A DNA stretch of 64,000 bases from Gp6-AA40 sp035293405. Lineage in GTDB: Bacteria > Acidobacteriota > Vicinamibacteria > Vicinamibacterales > UBA2999. The DNA lies in the NCBI GenBank assembly GCA_035293405.1, contig DATDOE010000122.1:62001-126000 (forward strand), given 5' to 3'. The translations under genes and the position numbers were made by a program. The notes beneath the pieces are model-generated. The model did no database searches. It worked only from the letters and a program-made list of their open reading frames with translations, and had not been told where the DNA came from. Within the stretch, counting starts at the first letter, position 1, and each line of letters opens with the position of its first letter. This document shows, one piece after another, positions 51,752-59,878 of the stretch.

Positions 51752-52801
51752 ATGGCAGCGACGTTCGAGGCCGCGCGCCAGCTCCTTCAGCGCGCGGTCG
51801 GTGAGGCCGCATTTCCCGCCGCCGTCATCGAGGCGGGACACGCCAATCAGCCGCTCTGGCGGGAGGCATTCGGGCGTCTCACCTTCGACACGGACGCGGC
51901 GTCGACTCGCGACGACACCATCTTCGAGCTCGCCTCACTCACGAAGGTGCTGGCCACCAACGCGCTCGTCATGCGACAGGTGGAACAAGGCACGATCGGC
52001 CTGGACGACCCGGTCGCGCGACACATCCCGCTCTGGCGTGATCAGGACGCTGCGCCAGTCACGATTCGGGATCTTCTCGCACATTGCAGCGGGTTACCCG
52101 CGCACCTCCCGCTCTTTCGCGAGCACAAGGGTCGCGCGGCTTTCGAGCGTGCGATCTGCCAGGCGCCGCGCGAGTATCTGCCGCGATCGAAATCGATCTA
52201 CAGCGATCTCGGATTCATCCTGCTCGGCTTCATCCTCGAATCAACGACAGCTCTCGATGTCCAGTTCGATACGATGCGCGTACAGATCGGGGACATTCAG
52301 GATCTGCAGTTCCATCCGCCCGCTCTCTGGAAGCCGCGAACGGCCCCGACTCGAAGAGATCCGTGGCGAGGGCGGCTGCTCGTGGGTGAGGTGGACGACG
52401 ACAACGGGTTTGCGCTCGGGGGCGTCGCCGGCCATACCGGACTTTTCGGCACCGCCGCCTCGGTCGGCGAGTGCGCGCGTCACGTGCTGCAGGTACTGGA
52501 CGGCCGCGCGGGCGTATTCCGGCGTGACACGGTGGAGCGGTTCATCACGCGTCGCCCAGGCATCCCTGGAAGCTCGCGTGCGCTCGGGTGGGACACCATG
52601 CTCCCCACATCGTCCTGCGGCACGCGCATGTCACCGCGGGCCTTTGGTCATACGGGCTTCACGGGGACATCGTTGTGGATCGATCCGGATCGGGGTGTCT
52701 ATGTCGTGCTGCTCACGAACCGCGTGCATCCGACCCCAAGCAATGACGCCATCTTTCGCGTGAGACCGGCGGTACACGATGCCGTCATGCAGGACATCTG
52801 A
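51752..52801 (+). CDS. Serine hydrolase of the class C beta-lactamase/penicillin-binding family
   Basis: A 349-residue serine hydrolase with the SxxK motif ELASLTKV (nucleophile Ser62, Lys65), the second motif YSDLG (Tyr150) and the third motif HTG (His300-Gly302) in FGHTGFTGTSLW. The pattern is that of class C beta-lactamases, D-Ala-D-Ala carboxypeptidases and EstB-type esterases. No signal peptide is apparent, so it may be cytoplasmic. The ATG at 51752 is 8 bases after the GHL10 stop, probably one operon. A role in muropeptide handling fits the island; beta-lactam resistance is not implied by sequence. Confidence 0.85.
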   Translation: MAATFEAARQLLQRAVGEAAFPAAVIEAGHANQPLWREAFGRLTFDTDAASTRDDTIFELASLTKVLATNALVMRQVEQGTIGLDDPVARHIPLWRDQDAAPVTIRDLLAHCSGLPAHLPLFREHKGRAAFERAICQAPREYLPRSKSIYSDLGFILLGFILESTTALDVQFDTMRVQIGDIQDLQFHPPALWKPRTAPTRRDPWRGRLLVGEVDDDNGFALGGVAGHTGLFGTAASVGECARHVLQVLDGRAGVFRRDTVERFITRRPGIPGSSRALGWDTMLPTSSCGTRMSPRAFGHTGFTGTSLWIDPDRGVYVVLLTNRVHPTPSNDAIFRVRPAVHDAVMQDI

Positions 52802-52851
52802 GGCGTCGATTGCGGCACGGATGATGCGAATGCTGACCGTCCGCCGGACTG

Positions 52852-53607
52852 CTAAGGCCGACCCCCTCCACCGAAGCGGCCTCCGTTCGGAAACGGCTGT
52901 CCGAAGCGCCCGCGGCCGTCTTGTGGCTGGCCCAGTCCGCCGCGACCCCGACCAGGGGGCGGCGTTCCACCGCGCCCGTCTCCGGCGGGTCCTCCCCGGC
53001 CACCCGGCGCCTGCGCGCCGGCGCCCGGAGCGCCTGCCGCGGTGCTCATCTGAGTCGGAAGGAACACCCACTCGCTGTACTTGTCGCGACCGTTGTAGAT
53101 CCGCAGCGACGTCTGCTGACTCTTGCTGACCACGCCGATGATGCCGCCTGGAGCCTGACCGGCGGCGAATGCACTCGACTGAAAACCGCGGCCCTGCTGG
53201 CCCTGCTGCGTGGGTTGCGCCACGACCGACCCGCCGCGCCCGCGCGCCCCCTGCTGCGATGTCTGCTGAGGCGCGGAATTGAGCACCTCCGCCAACTCCG
53301 GGCTCCCGGGCCCGAGCAACTGGAACTCACCGCCAGTGATCGGATCCTTGTATTTCTTGCGGAGGTACTTCTGGTCCAGAAGGACGTCGAGATCCGGCGG
53401 CAGCGCGTTGGCGTTCTTGCGCTGGAAGAGGCCGACCGCACGCGCGTACTGCTGACCGCGAAACACCAGTTCCGTTTCGCGCTCGCGCCGGGCGGCCGTC
53501 TGAAAGACCGGCAGCGCCGCGCTGATTAGCACTGCCATCACACTCAGAGCCACGAGCAGCGCGACCATCGCATAGCCGCGAGCCGACCGTGTATCTATCG
53601 CGCTCAC
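52852..53607 (-). CDS. Pseudopilin-like secretion protein with a Gly/Pro-rich tail
   Basis: A 251-residue protein with a type IV-prepilin-like N-terminus: RSARG followed by YAMVALLVALSVMAVLISAA, so cleavage would be after Gly11. The usual Glu at +5 is missing (Ala there). The segment after the helix (RRERETELVFRGQQYARAV) resembles GspH/I- or PulG-type minor pseudopilins, with LPPDLDVLLDQKYLRKKYKD. The C-terminal 60 residues are a Gly/Arg/Pro/Gln tail (GRGRGGLGQPQDGRGRFGQ then FPNGGRFGGGGRP). The start is GTG 53607 with AGGGG five bases ahead. It is the last gene of the secretion operon. Confidence 0.78.
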   Translation of the reverse strand: MSAIDTRSARGYAMVALLVALSVMAVLISAALPVFQTAARRERETELVFRGQQYARAVGLFQRKNANALPPDLDVLLDQKYLRKKYKDPITGGEFQLLGPGSPELAEVLNSAPQQTSQQGARGRGGSVVAQPTQQGQQGRGFQSSAFAAGQAPGGIIGVVSKSQQTSLRIYNGRDKYSEWVFLPTQMSTAAGAPGAGAQAPGGRGGPAGDGRGGTPPPGRGRGGLGQPQDGRGRFGQPFPNGGRFGGGGRP

Positions 53608-53615
53608 ACGAGCCC

Positions 53616-54836
53616 CTAGGGTACGACCACCGGGGTACTGGCGGTGACCGTGCGACCGTCGGTCAGCGTCGCCGTCACGCTGACGGTATATGTGCCCGCC
53701 GCGGCATAGGTGAACGTGGCTGTATTCCCGCTGGTGGTCGCGTTCGGCGTAGTCCCTTGGAATGTCCACGCGTACTGTGAGACGTTGGCCCCGGTGACCG
53801 TCGCCGTCGCGGTGACAGTCATACCAGCTTTTGTCGTCGTCACGGAGATGTTGGCGACGTCACTCACCTGCACGGGCTGGACGGCGGTCGTCGTCTCACC
53901 GTTCGCGTCGGTGGCCGTCAGACGGGCGGTGAAGGTTCCAGTCTGGCTGTACGAGTGCGACGCGTTGACCGGACTCGCGAGGCTGCCGAGACTGATGCTG
54001 GCGCCGTCGCCGAAGTCGAGGGTCGAAGACGTGACGGCGCCCGAGCCGGTTACGCGTTGCGCGGTAAACAGCACCGCCTGCCCCACAGTGACTGTCGCGC
54101 AATTGGTGACCGCACCCACAGCACACGTCAGCGTCACCGCGGGTCCGGGCTGCGAGGTCACCTTCGCCGTTGCTGTCTTCGTCCCCGCGGCGACCGAAAT
54201 GTCAGTGTCCGCATTCGTGGTTAACGTGACGCGCGCTTCTCCGTTGGCATCGGTCAGAACCGAGGTGCTGCTGAGTGTGCCGCGGCTCGAGGAGAAGCTG
54301 ACCGGGATGCTCGCCAGGAGCCGGCCGCCTACGCCAACCACCGTCGCGATCACGTTCACGGTACCGCCGTTGGTCGACACAACCGCAGGATTGGCGCGAA
54401 CGGTCACGGTATCGACAGCCCCGCTTCCGACCGAGATCTGCACGATGTTCGTCGTCGTCGTCGTGGTCGTCGGTGGCGTCGTCGCCGGTGGAGCTGTGCC
54501 TCCAGCACCACCGGAGGTACCGCGTACTTCAGCGATACCTGAGTCGTTCCCGGCAAAAAAAGTGGTGACCGCAATGCCGTTCCGCGTTTGCGCTTCGATC
54601 GGATCCACTCGACCAAGCGTCGTCGTGAAGCGGACGGTCGTGCCGTTCTGCACCGGGGTCCCGCCCGACTCGATAACGGCCGCCGACACCTCAGTACTCC
54701 CACCAGTGGGCAGGACGCGGCTCTGTGCCGAGAGCGTGACCGTTGAATTAGTGGGCGCCAGCAGCTGCGCTTTGTCGCAGCTGACGCCCGCGAGCGCCAC
54801 TATTACGCCGATTCCGAAGCACACGTGCCTGAACAT
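53616..54836 (-). CDS. Ig-like/PKD-domain lipoprotein in the secretion operon
   Basis: A 406-residue lipoprotein (signal ending VALAGVSC, lipid-modified Cys20). Two bacterial Ig-like (Big) domains can be seen: about 25-110 (NGTTVRFTTTLGRVDPIEAQT) and about 140-225 (VRANPAVVSTNGGTVNVIAT). They are joined by a Thr-rich linker of TTPPTTTTTTTN. Two PKD-type domains follow, about 235-325 (LDFGDGASISLG) and 325-405 (YAWTFQG). Such folds bind other surface proteins or sugars. It sits between pseudopilin genes, so it may be a secreted or tip-associated factor of the machine. ATG 54836 is used; GTG 54848 would add four residues. Confidence 0.82.
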   Translation of the reverse strand: MFRHVCFGIGVIVALAGVSCDKAQLLAPTNSTVTLSAQSRVLPTGGSTEVSAAVIESGGTPVQNGTTVRFTTTLGRVDPIEAQTRNGIAVTTFFAGNDSGIAEVRGTSGGAGGTAPPATTPPTTTTTTTNIVQISVGSGAVDTVTVRANPAVVSTNGGTVNVIATVVGVGGRLLASIPVSFSSSRGTLSSTSVLTDANGEARVTLTTNADTDISVAAGTKTATAKVTSQPGPAVTLTCAVGAVTNCATVTVGQAVLFTAQRVTGSGAVTSSTLDFGDGASISLGSLASPVNASHSYSQTGTFTARLTATDANGETTTAVQPVQVSDVANISVTTTKAGMTVTATATVTGANVSQYAWTFQGTTPNATTSGNTATFTYAAAGTYTVSVTATLTDGRTVTASTPVVVP

Positions 54837-54841
54837 CGTCG

Positions 54842-55234
54842 TTACCACTCCGCGTAAGGCTTGCCATCGAGCGACGTGCCTTCAGCACCGCTCTTTACAT
54901 CCGAGATTCCGGGTTCGGCCGAGGGGTTGGCCACGTCCCGTTCTGCCATCGTCGTCTGCCACGTGTCGGCGGAGTTCGTGAACGGATCCGGCGGAATGTT
55001 CCGCAGGTATTTCTCGGTCACCAGCGCGTCGAGCGTGGCGGGGTACTTCTGCTTGTCGGCGTAGTGCTCGTCGAGCGCTTTCCGCATCTGCTGGAGATCT
55101 TCTTTCAGCGTGGCTTCCTTCGCGCGCGTGACGCTGTTGCCGTACGTGGCGAGGACCACACCAGCCAGGAGAATCGTGATCGACATGACGATCAACAACT
55201 CGATCAGCGTGAAGCCCTTGCACCGTCTCACCAT
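54842..55234 (-). CDS. GspG-like pseudopilin
   Basis: A 130-residue pseudopilin. Prepilin signal RRCKG then FTLIELLIVMSITILLAGVV with Glu at +5. The helix continues with SVTRAKEATLKEDLQQMRKALDEHYADKQ and the C-terminal KYPATLDALVTEKYLRNIPPDPFTN block typical of GspG. The calcium-binding loop region is DGKPYAEW. ATG 55234 is preceded by AAAGG; a longer frame from 55390 would add non-homologous residues. It lies 32 bases after the first GspG-like gene. Confidence 0.9.
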   Translation of the reverse strand: MVRRCKGFTLIELLIVMSITILLAGVVLATYGNSVTRAKEATLKEDLQQMRKALDEHYADKQKYPATLDALVTEKYLRNIPPDPFTNSADTWQTTMAERDVANPSAEPGISDVKSGAEGTSLDGKPYAEW

Positions 55235-55266
55235 CGCACCTTTGAAAATCCTTCGCACGTCGTGAC

Positions 55267-55737
55267 CTACCAGTCGCGGTACTTCGTGCCGTCCAGGCCG
55301 ACTCCCTGACTCGTGGTGTAAACGTCGAAGACGTTCTTGCCGCCCCACGATGAAGACTCCGGGCGGTCCTGATACGCTCGCTTGCCCCACTCGTTCGTGT
55401 TCGTCATCGGGTCGATCGGAACACGCCGGAGAAACTTCAGCTTGCGACCGGACGCGTCATTCGCCGCCGAGACACCGTCCACCAGCGTGTCGAGATCGGG
55501 GGGATATCCTTCGCTCCCGGGCTCGAGCTCGGTCGTCGGGATCTGGCCCTGGTCCACCGCGTCCTTGAACTTGTCGATCGCGGTACGCATTTCGCGCAGC
55601 GACCTTCGCAATTCCGCTTCGCGCTGACGCTGCGAGGTAACCTGCGCCAACGGCAGCACCGCCGAGGCCAGAATCAGTATGATCGTCGAGACGATCACCA
55701 GCTCGATGAACGTGAAGCCGCGCTGGTTGGCTGTCAT
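55267..55737 (-). CDS. GspG-like pseudopilin
   Basis: A 156-residue pseudopilin with prepilin signal NQRG then FTFIELVIVSTIILILASAV (Glu at +5). The alpha helix is VTSQRQREAELRRSLREMR and the C-terminal part GYPPDLDTLVDGVSAAND and FLRRVPIDPMTN is GspG-like. A second GspG-like gene follows, so the machine has two related major-type pseudopilins. The ATG overlaps the secretin stop by 4 bases. A prepilin peptidase is not in the window. Confidence 0.9.
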   Translation of the reverse strand: MTANQRGFTFIELVIVSTIILILASAVLPLAQVTSQRQREAELRRSLREMRTAIDKFKDAVDQGQIPTTELEPGSEGYPPDLDTLVDGVSAANDASGRKLKFLRRVPIDPMTNTNEWGKRAYQDRPESSSWGGKNVFDVYTTSQGVGLDGTKYRDW

Positions 55738-58139
55738 CGCACGGTCACTGCGCCGATCGGCGTGAACTGCAACATCACAGGAACTCCGCCCGGCCCGGAC
55801 GCCGATCCGGTCACGGCAAGGTTCGCGGGACCTGGAGCGATCACTTCGAAGAGCAACGCGGCCAGCAGGCCGGTGCCCGCCACGCCGGTCGTATCGCCAG
55901 GGCGGACAATCGCGAGATCGAGCCGCCCTCCCGCGGGATCAGGCTGCTGAGTAAACGCGGCCGCGACACCTCCGGCGCGCAGGAATGGCCCTTCCTGCGC
56001 CATCCGCACCCTGAGCACCGCAGGGTTATACGTGATCGTCAGCGACACGCTTGAAATCTGTGATGCTCCGGTGATCGAGATTGGGACCGTATATGGGCCT
56101 CCGCCAACGCGGAACTCCGGAGGCACCGACACCAGCACCTGTCCACCACCTGGCGACGTGACGGCACCGGCCGCACCACCCACTGGCGATGTTGACGAGC
56201 CAGGCGAGGTTGAGGGAGCCACCGGTTGCGACGGCGGGAGTCCCGCCGTAATCAGCGCCTGCGTCGCCGGCGTTGTCTGCGGTGCCGCGGGCGCTGCCGC
56301 CGGCTGTGCCACCGGCTGTGCAACGGGCGCAGCTGCAGTCGTGGCGGGCGCACCGGCAGGCGCAGCAGCGCCGGCAAGGGCCGCCGGCGGCGCGAGGAGA
56401 GGCGGTGGTCCACTCAAGCCCAGATTCGCCTGCGTTCCAATACGAAGTGGACTCACATCCTGTGGCGTGAGCTCATGAGTCCTGACGATCCGCGGCGTCA
56501 GCAGCATCACGATGTCGGTCTGTTGCACGCTGGTGTCATTGCTCGAGAAGAGCTGCTTGATCACCGGCAGCCGGAGAATCCAGGGAAAGCCGCTCAGCAA
56601 CTTGCGCTGATCCTCGCGAAGCAGGCCCGCGAGCAGCGATGACTCTCCCTCGCGTAGCCGCAGCGCCGTCGTGACTTTCCGCGATCCGAACGACGGCAGT
56701 TCCTGCCCCGCGATAACGACCCCTTGCCCGAGGGTGCTGCTTTCCACGAACAGATCCATCCGAATGTCGCCCTCGTACGTCACATGCGCCGTCATCTTGA
56801 CGTTGACACCCACCGAGCGGTAACTGAACGAGGTCAACGGTTGCGAGTTGGTCCCACCGGCCGCGACCGGCGTGAACGTCGTTGACGGCACCGGGATGTC
56901 TTCGCCGAGATTCAACTCCAACGGCGATCCCTCGGAGCCTCGCAGCTGTGGCTTTGCGATGACCCTCGTCTCTGAATCGGTTTCGAGGAAGCGGATCACC
57001 GCCGCCGGCGCCGCCAGGTAGAAATCGTTCGCGCTGACGCCGCGCGTCACGGTGTTGGCGTTGAAGGCACGGCCGCTCAGCGACGACTCTCCGGCGGTGG
57101 ACGTCGACCGGGGATCCGCTTCAGGCGAGAACACCGCGTTGAGCGAGTAGGTCCCGAGATCGATCCCGAACTGCTTCGTGCGCGTGCGGTTCACCTCGAG
57201 AATCTGCACGTCGACGATGACCTCGGCGCGGGGCTTGTCGTTGCTGTCGATCATCCGCTCGATGATCGCCATCATCGCCGTGGTTGCCCGGACATTGATC
57301 ACACTGGCCGTCTTGTTGGCGCTGATGACGGGCGCGAGCTGCTGCCCGCCAACCGGGCGGATCACCTGGTTCAACATCTGCGCGAGTTCGAGCGGGTCGG
57401 CGTGCGAGATGTAGAAGTTCTGGACCAGCTGTTCTTCGTACTGCGCGCGCTTCTGCGCGTTGTCCGGGATCACCATGATGGTCCGCGGATCCAGAACCTT
57501 GTAGAAGAGCTGATTGGCCGCGACGATCTGATTGAGTGCCTGCTCCAGCGTGACGTCGGTCAATTGGACCGTGTACACACGATCCTGGAACGTACTGTCG
57601 TAGGTGATGTTGATGGCCGCTCCCGTGGCGATCGAGGTGAAGATGTCGCGCAGGCTCGCCTGTCTGAAGCTGATCGGCGCCATCACGGTCGTCAGGTTGA
57701 AGAGCGGCGGCGGTCCGGACTGACGGGCCTGCTCCCGCATCTGCTGAACCGACGAACGCGAACGGGACGCTTCAATCTGATCCCGAATCGTCCGCTCCAG
57801 CTCGCTGACCTTGGACGCAATCTGCCGGTTCGGCGGATCGAACTCGGTCGCACGCCGGTACTCCCGGAGTGCCTCGTCGAGTTGTCCACGCGCCTCCGCA
57901 ACGCGGGCAGCGTCGAGGTGCACCTGTGAGGCGCTGATCATGGCCCGCTCGAGCGCGATCCGAAACGCCGCGTTGTTGGGCTCCTGCTGCACGGCGCGCC
58001 GGTAGTGCTCCACCGCCGAGTCCCAATCGCCTGCACGCGCCGACTCGTCACCGCGACCGGATGCCCGACCGGCGGCGCACCCGGCGACGAGCCCGGCCAC
58101 GATCACGAGCGCTGCAATTCTGAGATATGCGTGTCTCAT
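55734..58139 (-). CDS. TPR-secretin-cohesin fusion, outer-membrane secretin
   Basis: An 801-residue outer-membrane secretin. It has a lipoprotein signal with lipid-modified Cys21 (LVAGC). An N-terminal TPR/helical region (about 35-130) is followed by secretin N-domains (about 155-350; ITYDSTFQDRVYTVQLTD and VINVRATTAMMAIIERMI). The secretin pore domain follows (about 390-590; VIVDVQILEVNRTRTKQFG and LLREDQRKLLSGFPWILRLP). A Pro/Ala/Gln-rich linker and a C-terminal cohesin domain (about 670-801; VSLTITYNPAVLRVRMAQEG) complete it. The cohesin module is not part of standard GspD or PilQ. Confidence 0.93.
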   Translation of the reverse strand: MRHAYLRIAALVIVAGLVAGCAAGRASGRGDESARAGDWDSAVEHYRRAVQQEPNNAAFRIALERAMISASQVHLDAARVAEARGQLDEALREYRRATEFDPPNRQIASKVSELERTIRDQIEASRSRSSVQQMREQARQSGPPPLFNLTTVMAPISFRQASLRDIFTSIATGAAINITYDSTFQDRVYTVQLTDVTLEQALNQIVAANQLFYKVLDPRTIMVIPDNAQKRAQYEEQLVQNFYISHADPLELAQMLNQVIRPVGGQQLAPVISANKTASVINVRATTAMMAIIERMIDSNDKPRAEVIVDVQILEVNRTRTKQFGIDLGTYSLNAVFSPEADPRSTSTAGESSLSGRAFNANTVTRGVSANDFYLAAPAAVIRFLETDSETRVIAKPQLRGSEGSPLELNLGEDIPVPSTTFTPVAAGGTNSQPLTSFSYRSVGVNVKMTAHVTYEGDIRMDLFVESSTLGQGVVIAGQELPSFGSRKVTTALRLREGESSLLAGLLREDQRKLLSGFPWILRLPVIKQLFSSNDTSVQQTDIVMLLTPRIVRTHELTPQDVSPLRIGTQANLGLSGPPPLLAPPAALAGAAAPAGAPATTAAAPVAQPVAQPAAAPAAPQTTPATQALITAGLPPSQPVAPSTSPGSSTSPVGGAAGAVTSPGGGQVLVSVPPEFRVGGGPYTVPISITGASQISSVSLTITYNPAVLRVRMAQEGPFLRAGGVAAAFTQQPDPAGGRLDLAIVRPGDTTGVAGTGLLAALLFEVIAPGPANLAVTGSASGPGGVPVMLQFTPIGAVTVR

Positions 58140-58681
58140 TGTCCTGACAGCCGTATCGTCTGCCTTCCTCGTCCATCCAGATAGATGAGGTCCGCAGAAT
58201 CGTTTCCTACGCGCAGCACGCGATATCGACCTTCGATGATATCGCCCTCTCTGCCATCGAAGACGTTGCCACGTCCATCGCTCAGCACCGCGATCCGCGC
58301 CGCACCGCCTCGCGGCTGAAGGTAGCCGATGAAGCGCAGTGGAATCGGCGGGGGTGGTGGCGGCAGCACCGGCCCCTGAGGCTCCGCAGGCACAACCACG
58401 ACCGGTCGCCGAGACGGCCGACTGGGTGCGCTCTCGACCGCGCGTCGCTCGAAGCGGAACGGATTGCGCTCGGGTCCAAGAAGCGGATCGGGATCGCGTT
58501 GGAGTGACTCGAGCTTCAGGTCGAACTCCGAGTCCCCCTGAGCCCCTGGCGCGCCGGCGGGGCCGGAACCCGTACCAGAGCCCCTCGATGTCGCTTCACC
58601 GAACGGCCACCTCACGAACACTCCCGCGGCGACGACAGTCAGCAGACCCAGCAGCAGGAGCTGGCGTGTGCGAGTGCTCAT
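58136..58681 (-). CDS. PilP/GspC-like inner-membrane protein
   Basis: A 181-residue protein in the pilP position. One N-terminal membrane helix (RQLLLLGLLTVVAAGVFV, about 6-23), a Pro-rich linker with PVLPPPPPPIPL (about 110-125), and a C-terminal HR/PilP-like beta domain (LRFIGYLQPRG, GRYRVLRVGNDSADLIYLDG). It should bridge the PilN-PilO inner complex to the secretin. It overlaps the secretin and pilO genes by 4 bases each. Sequence similarity is weak, so the name rests partly on order. Confidence 0.78.
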   Translation of the reverse strand: MSTRTRQLLLLGLLTVVAAGVFVRWPFGEATSRGSGTGSGPAGAPGAQGDSEFDLKLESLQRDPDPLLGPERNPFRFERRAVESAPSRPSRRPVVVVPAEPQGPVLPPPPPPIPLRFIGYLQPRGGAARIAVLSDGRGNVFDGREGDIIEGRYRVLRVGNDSADLIYLDGRGRQTIRLSGQ

Positions 58682-59268
58682 CGACGGTCGTTCCTGAAAT
58701 AGGTTGACAGTTCCAGAGACAGACGCAACGAGTCGTCGCCAGTCGATCCCTCTGCCAACTCGACGTTGTTGATGACCACGAACTCCGGCGCGGTTTCAAT
58801 CGCGTGAATGAACGTGCGCATGTTGGCGTAGCTTCCGGTCAGCTCCACAGTCGCCTTGAGCTTCGCCAACTCGCTGCCCTGATCTTCGACCGGGACATAT
58901 TTCCCACTGCGATACATCAACCGCGACTGCCCAGCCAGCCTGGATACCCGGCCGTACGTGAGTCGCCGCGCGCCGGCCAGATCCTGGGCCAGCACGCTCG
59001 AATAGAACGTGGCCAGTTCCTTCGATGCCCGGTCCTTGCCAGTCCGGGTTCCGTCCGCCTTGGCGTACTCCGCCTGCGCAGCGGTCTGCGCCTGCTCGGC
59101 GGCGACCGTACTCTGCTCGACGTTCGCCACGCTCCGCTCCAATGGACGCACGACCACGCCATAGATCAGCAGGTTCAGCACGAACGCGGCGGTCAGCAGG
59201 AACACCGTGCGCCGGTGCTCCTGAACCACTCGGCGCACGAGACGTGTGCCGTGTGCAGTGTCAGTCAC
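58678..59268 (-). CDS. pilO: PilO-like inner-membrane protein
   Basis: A 196-residue protein with one membrane helix (about residues 22-40; TVFLLTAAFVLNLLIYGVVV), a coiled-coil (about 42-90, VEQSTVAAEQAQTAAQAEYA) and a ferredoxin-like C-terminal domain with LKATVELTGSYANMRTFIHA and FVVINNVELAE. This matches PilO/GspM-type proteins that pair with PilN. It overlaps pilN by 8 bases and pilP by 4 bases. Confidence 0.85.
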   Translation of the reverse strand: MTDTAHGTRLVRRVVQEHRRTVFLLTAAFVLNLLIYGVVVRPLERSVANVEQSTVAAEQAQTAAQAEYAKADGTRTGKDRASKELATFYSSVLAQDLAGARRLTYGRVSRLAGQSRLMYRSGKYVPVEDQGSELAKLKATVELTGSYANMRTFIHAIETAPEFVVINNVELAEGSTGDDSLRLSLELSTYFRNDRR

Positions 59269-59878
59269 CAGCGGCTCCAGTGCGGCGCGCAGCCGGTCCC
59301 GGGTTGCCGGCGGGAACGTCGCGTGCCGGCTGTTCGTACACGGCTTCGACGATGGCTTCGATCAAGCCGTCGGCTGTCGCCTGCTCGTCGGTCGCGAGCA
59401 CGTCGTGGAACGATCCCGTCGTCTCGAGGGCGTCCAGGAACTTCTCCAAATCCTCAGTGCGTCGAGCCTCGACACGAATGCCTACGACAAACCGCGCGTC
59501 CCGCCCCAGACGTGGCTGCACGGCGGTAATCCGGACGCTCTCAGGGAGCGTGGCCTCGAACTGCGCCAACAAGTCGCTCCATGAGAACGCGCGCATGTCG
59601 ATGATCGCGTTGGCCTCTTTCGCCGCAGCCGAAACCACTTCCAGGTCTTTCGTATCAATCTGGTCCCGGATACTCTTCGCCTTGTCTCGGAGACTCTTTG
59701 CCTCTCCCTGTGCCTCGACCGCACGGGCACCGAGCGACCGCTGGCTCCTGGCCAGTTGCACCACTCGGACGACGTTGAACAGCGTCATGATGACGACGAT
59801 CGCGGCGAAGGCGCCGAGCGTCACCTGCACTGCTCGGATGTTGTAGAACGGATGGGTCGAGAGGTTCGTTCGCAGCAT
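59261..59878 (-). CDS. pilN: PilN-like inner-membrane protein
   Basis: A 205-residue protein that begins with the PilN cytoplasmic motif NLSTHPFYNIRA for PilM binding. One membrane helix (TLGAFAAIVVIMTLFNVVRV) and a coiled-coil (about 45-90) follow. The PilN domain has AFSWSDLLAQFEATLPESVRI and FVVGIRVEARRTEDLEKFL. Pairs with PilO. Its ATG overlaps the pilM stop by one base. Confidence 0.9.
   Translation of the reverse strand: MLRTNLSTHPFYNIRAVQVTLGAFAAIVVIMTLFNVVRVVQLARSQRSLGARAVEAQGEAKSLRDKAKSIRDQIDTKDLEVVSAAAKEANAIIDMRAFSWSDLLAQFEATLPESVRITAVQPRLGRDARFVVGIRVEARRTEDLEKFLDALETTGSFHDVLATDEQATADGLIEAIVEAVYEQPARDVPAGNPGPAARRTGAAGD

Noticed and set aside
53710..54981. 423-codon plus-strand frame opposite the Ig/PKD lipoprotein
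   Set aside because: Val/Thr/Pro-rich reading is the complement of Thr/Val-rich Ig repeats; no signal or motif.
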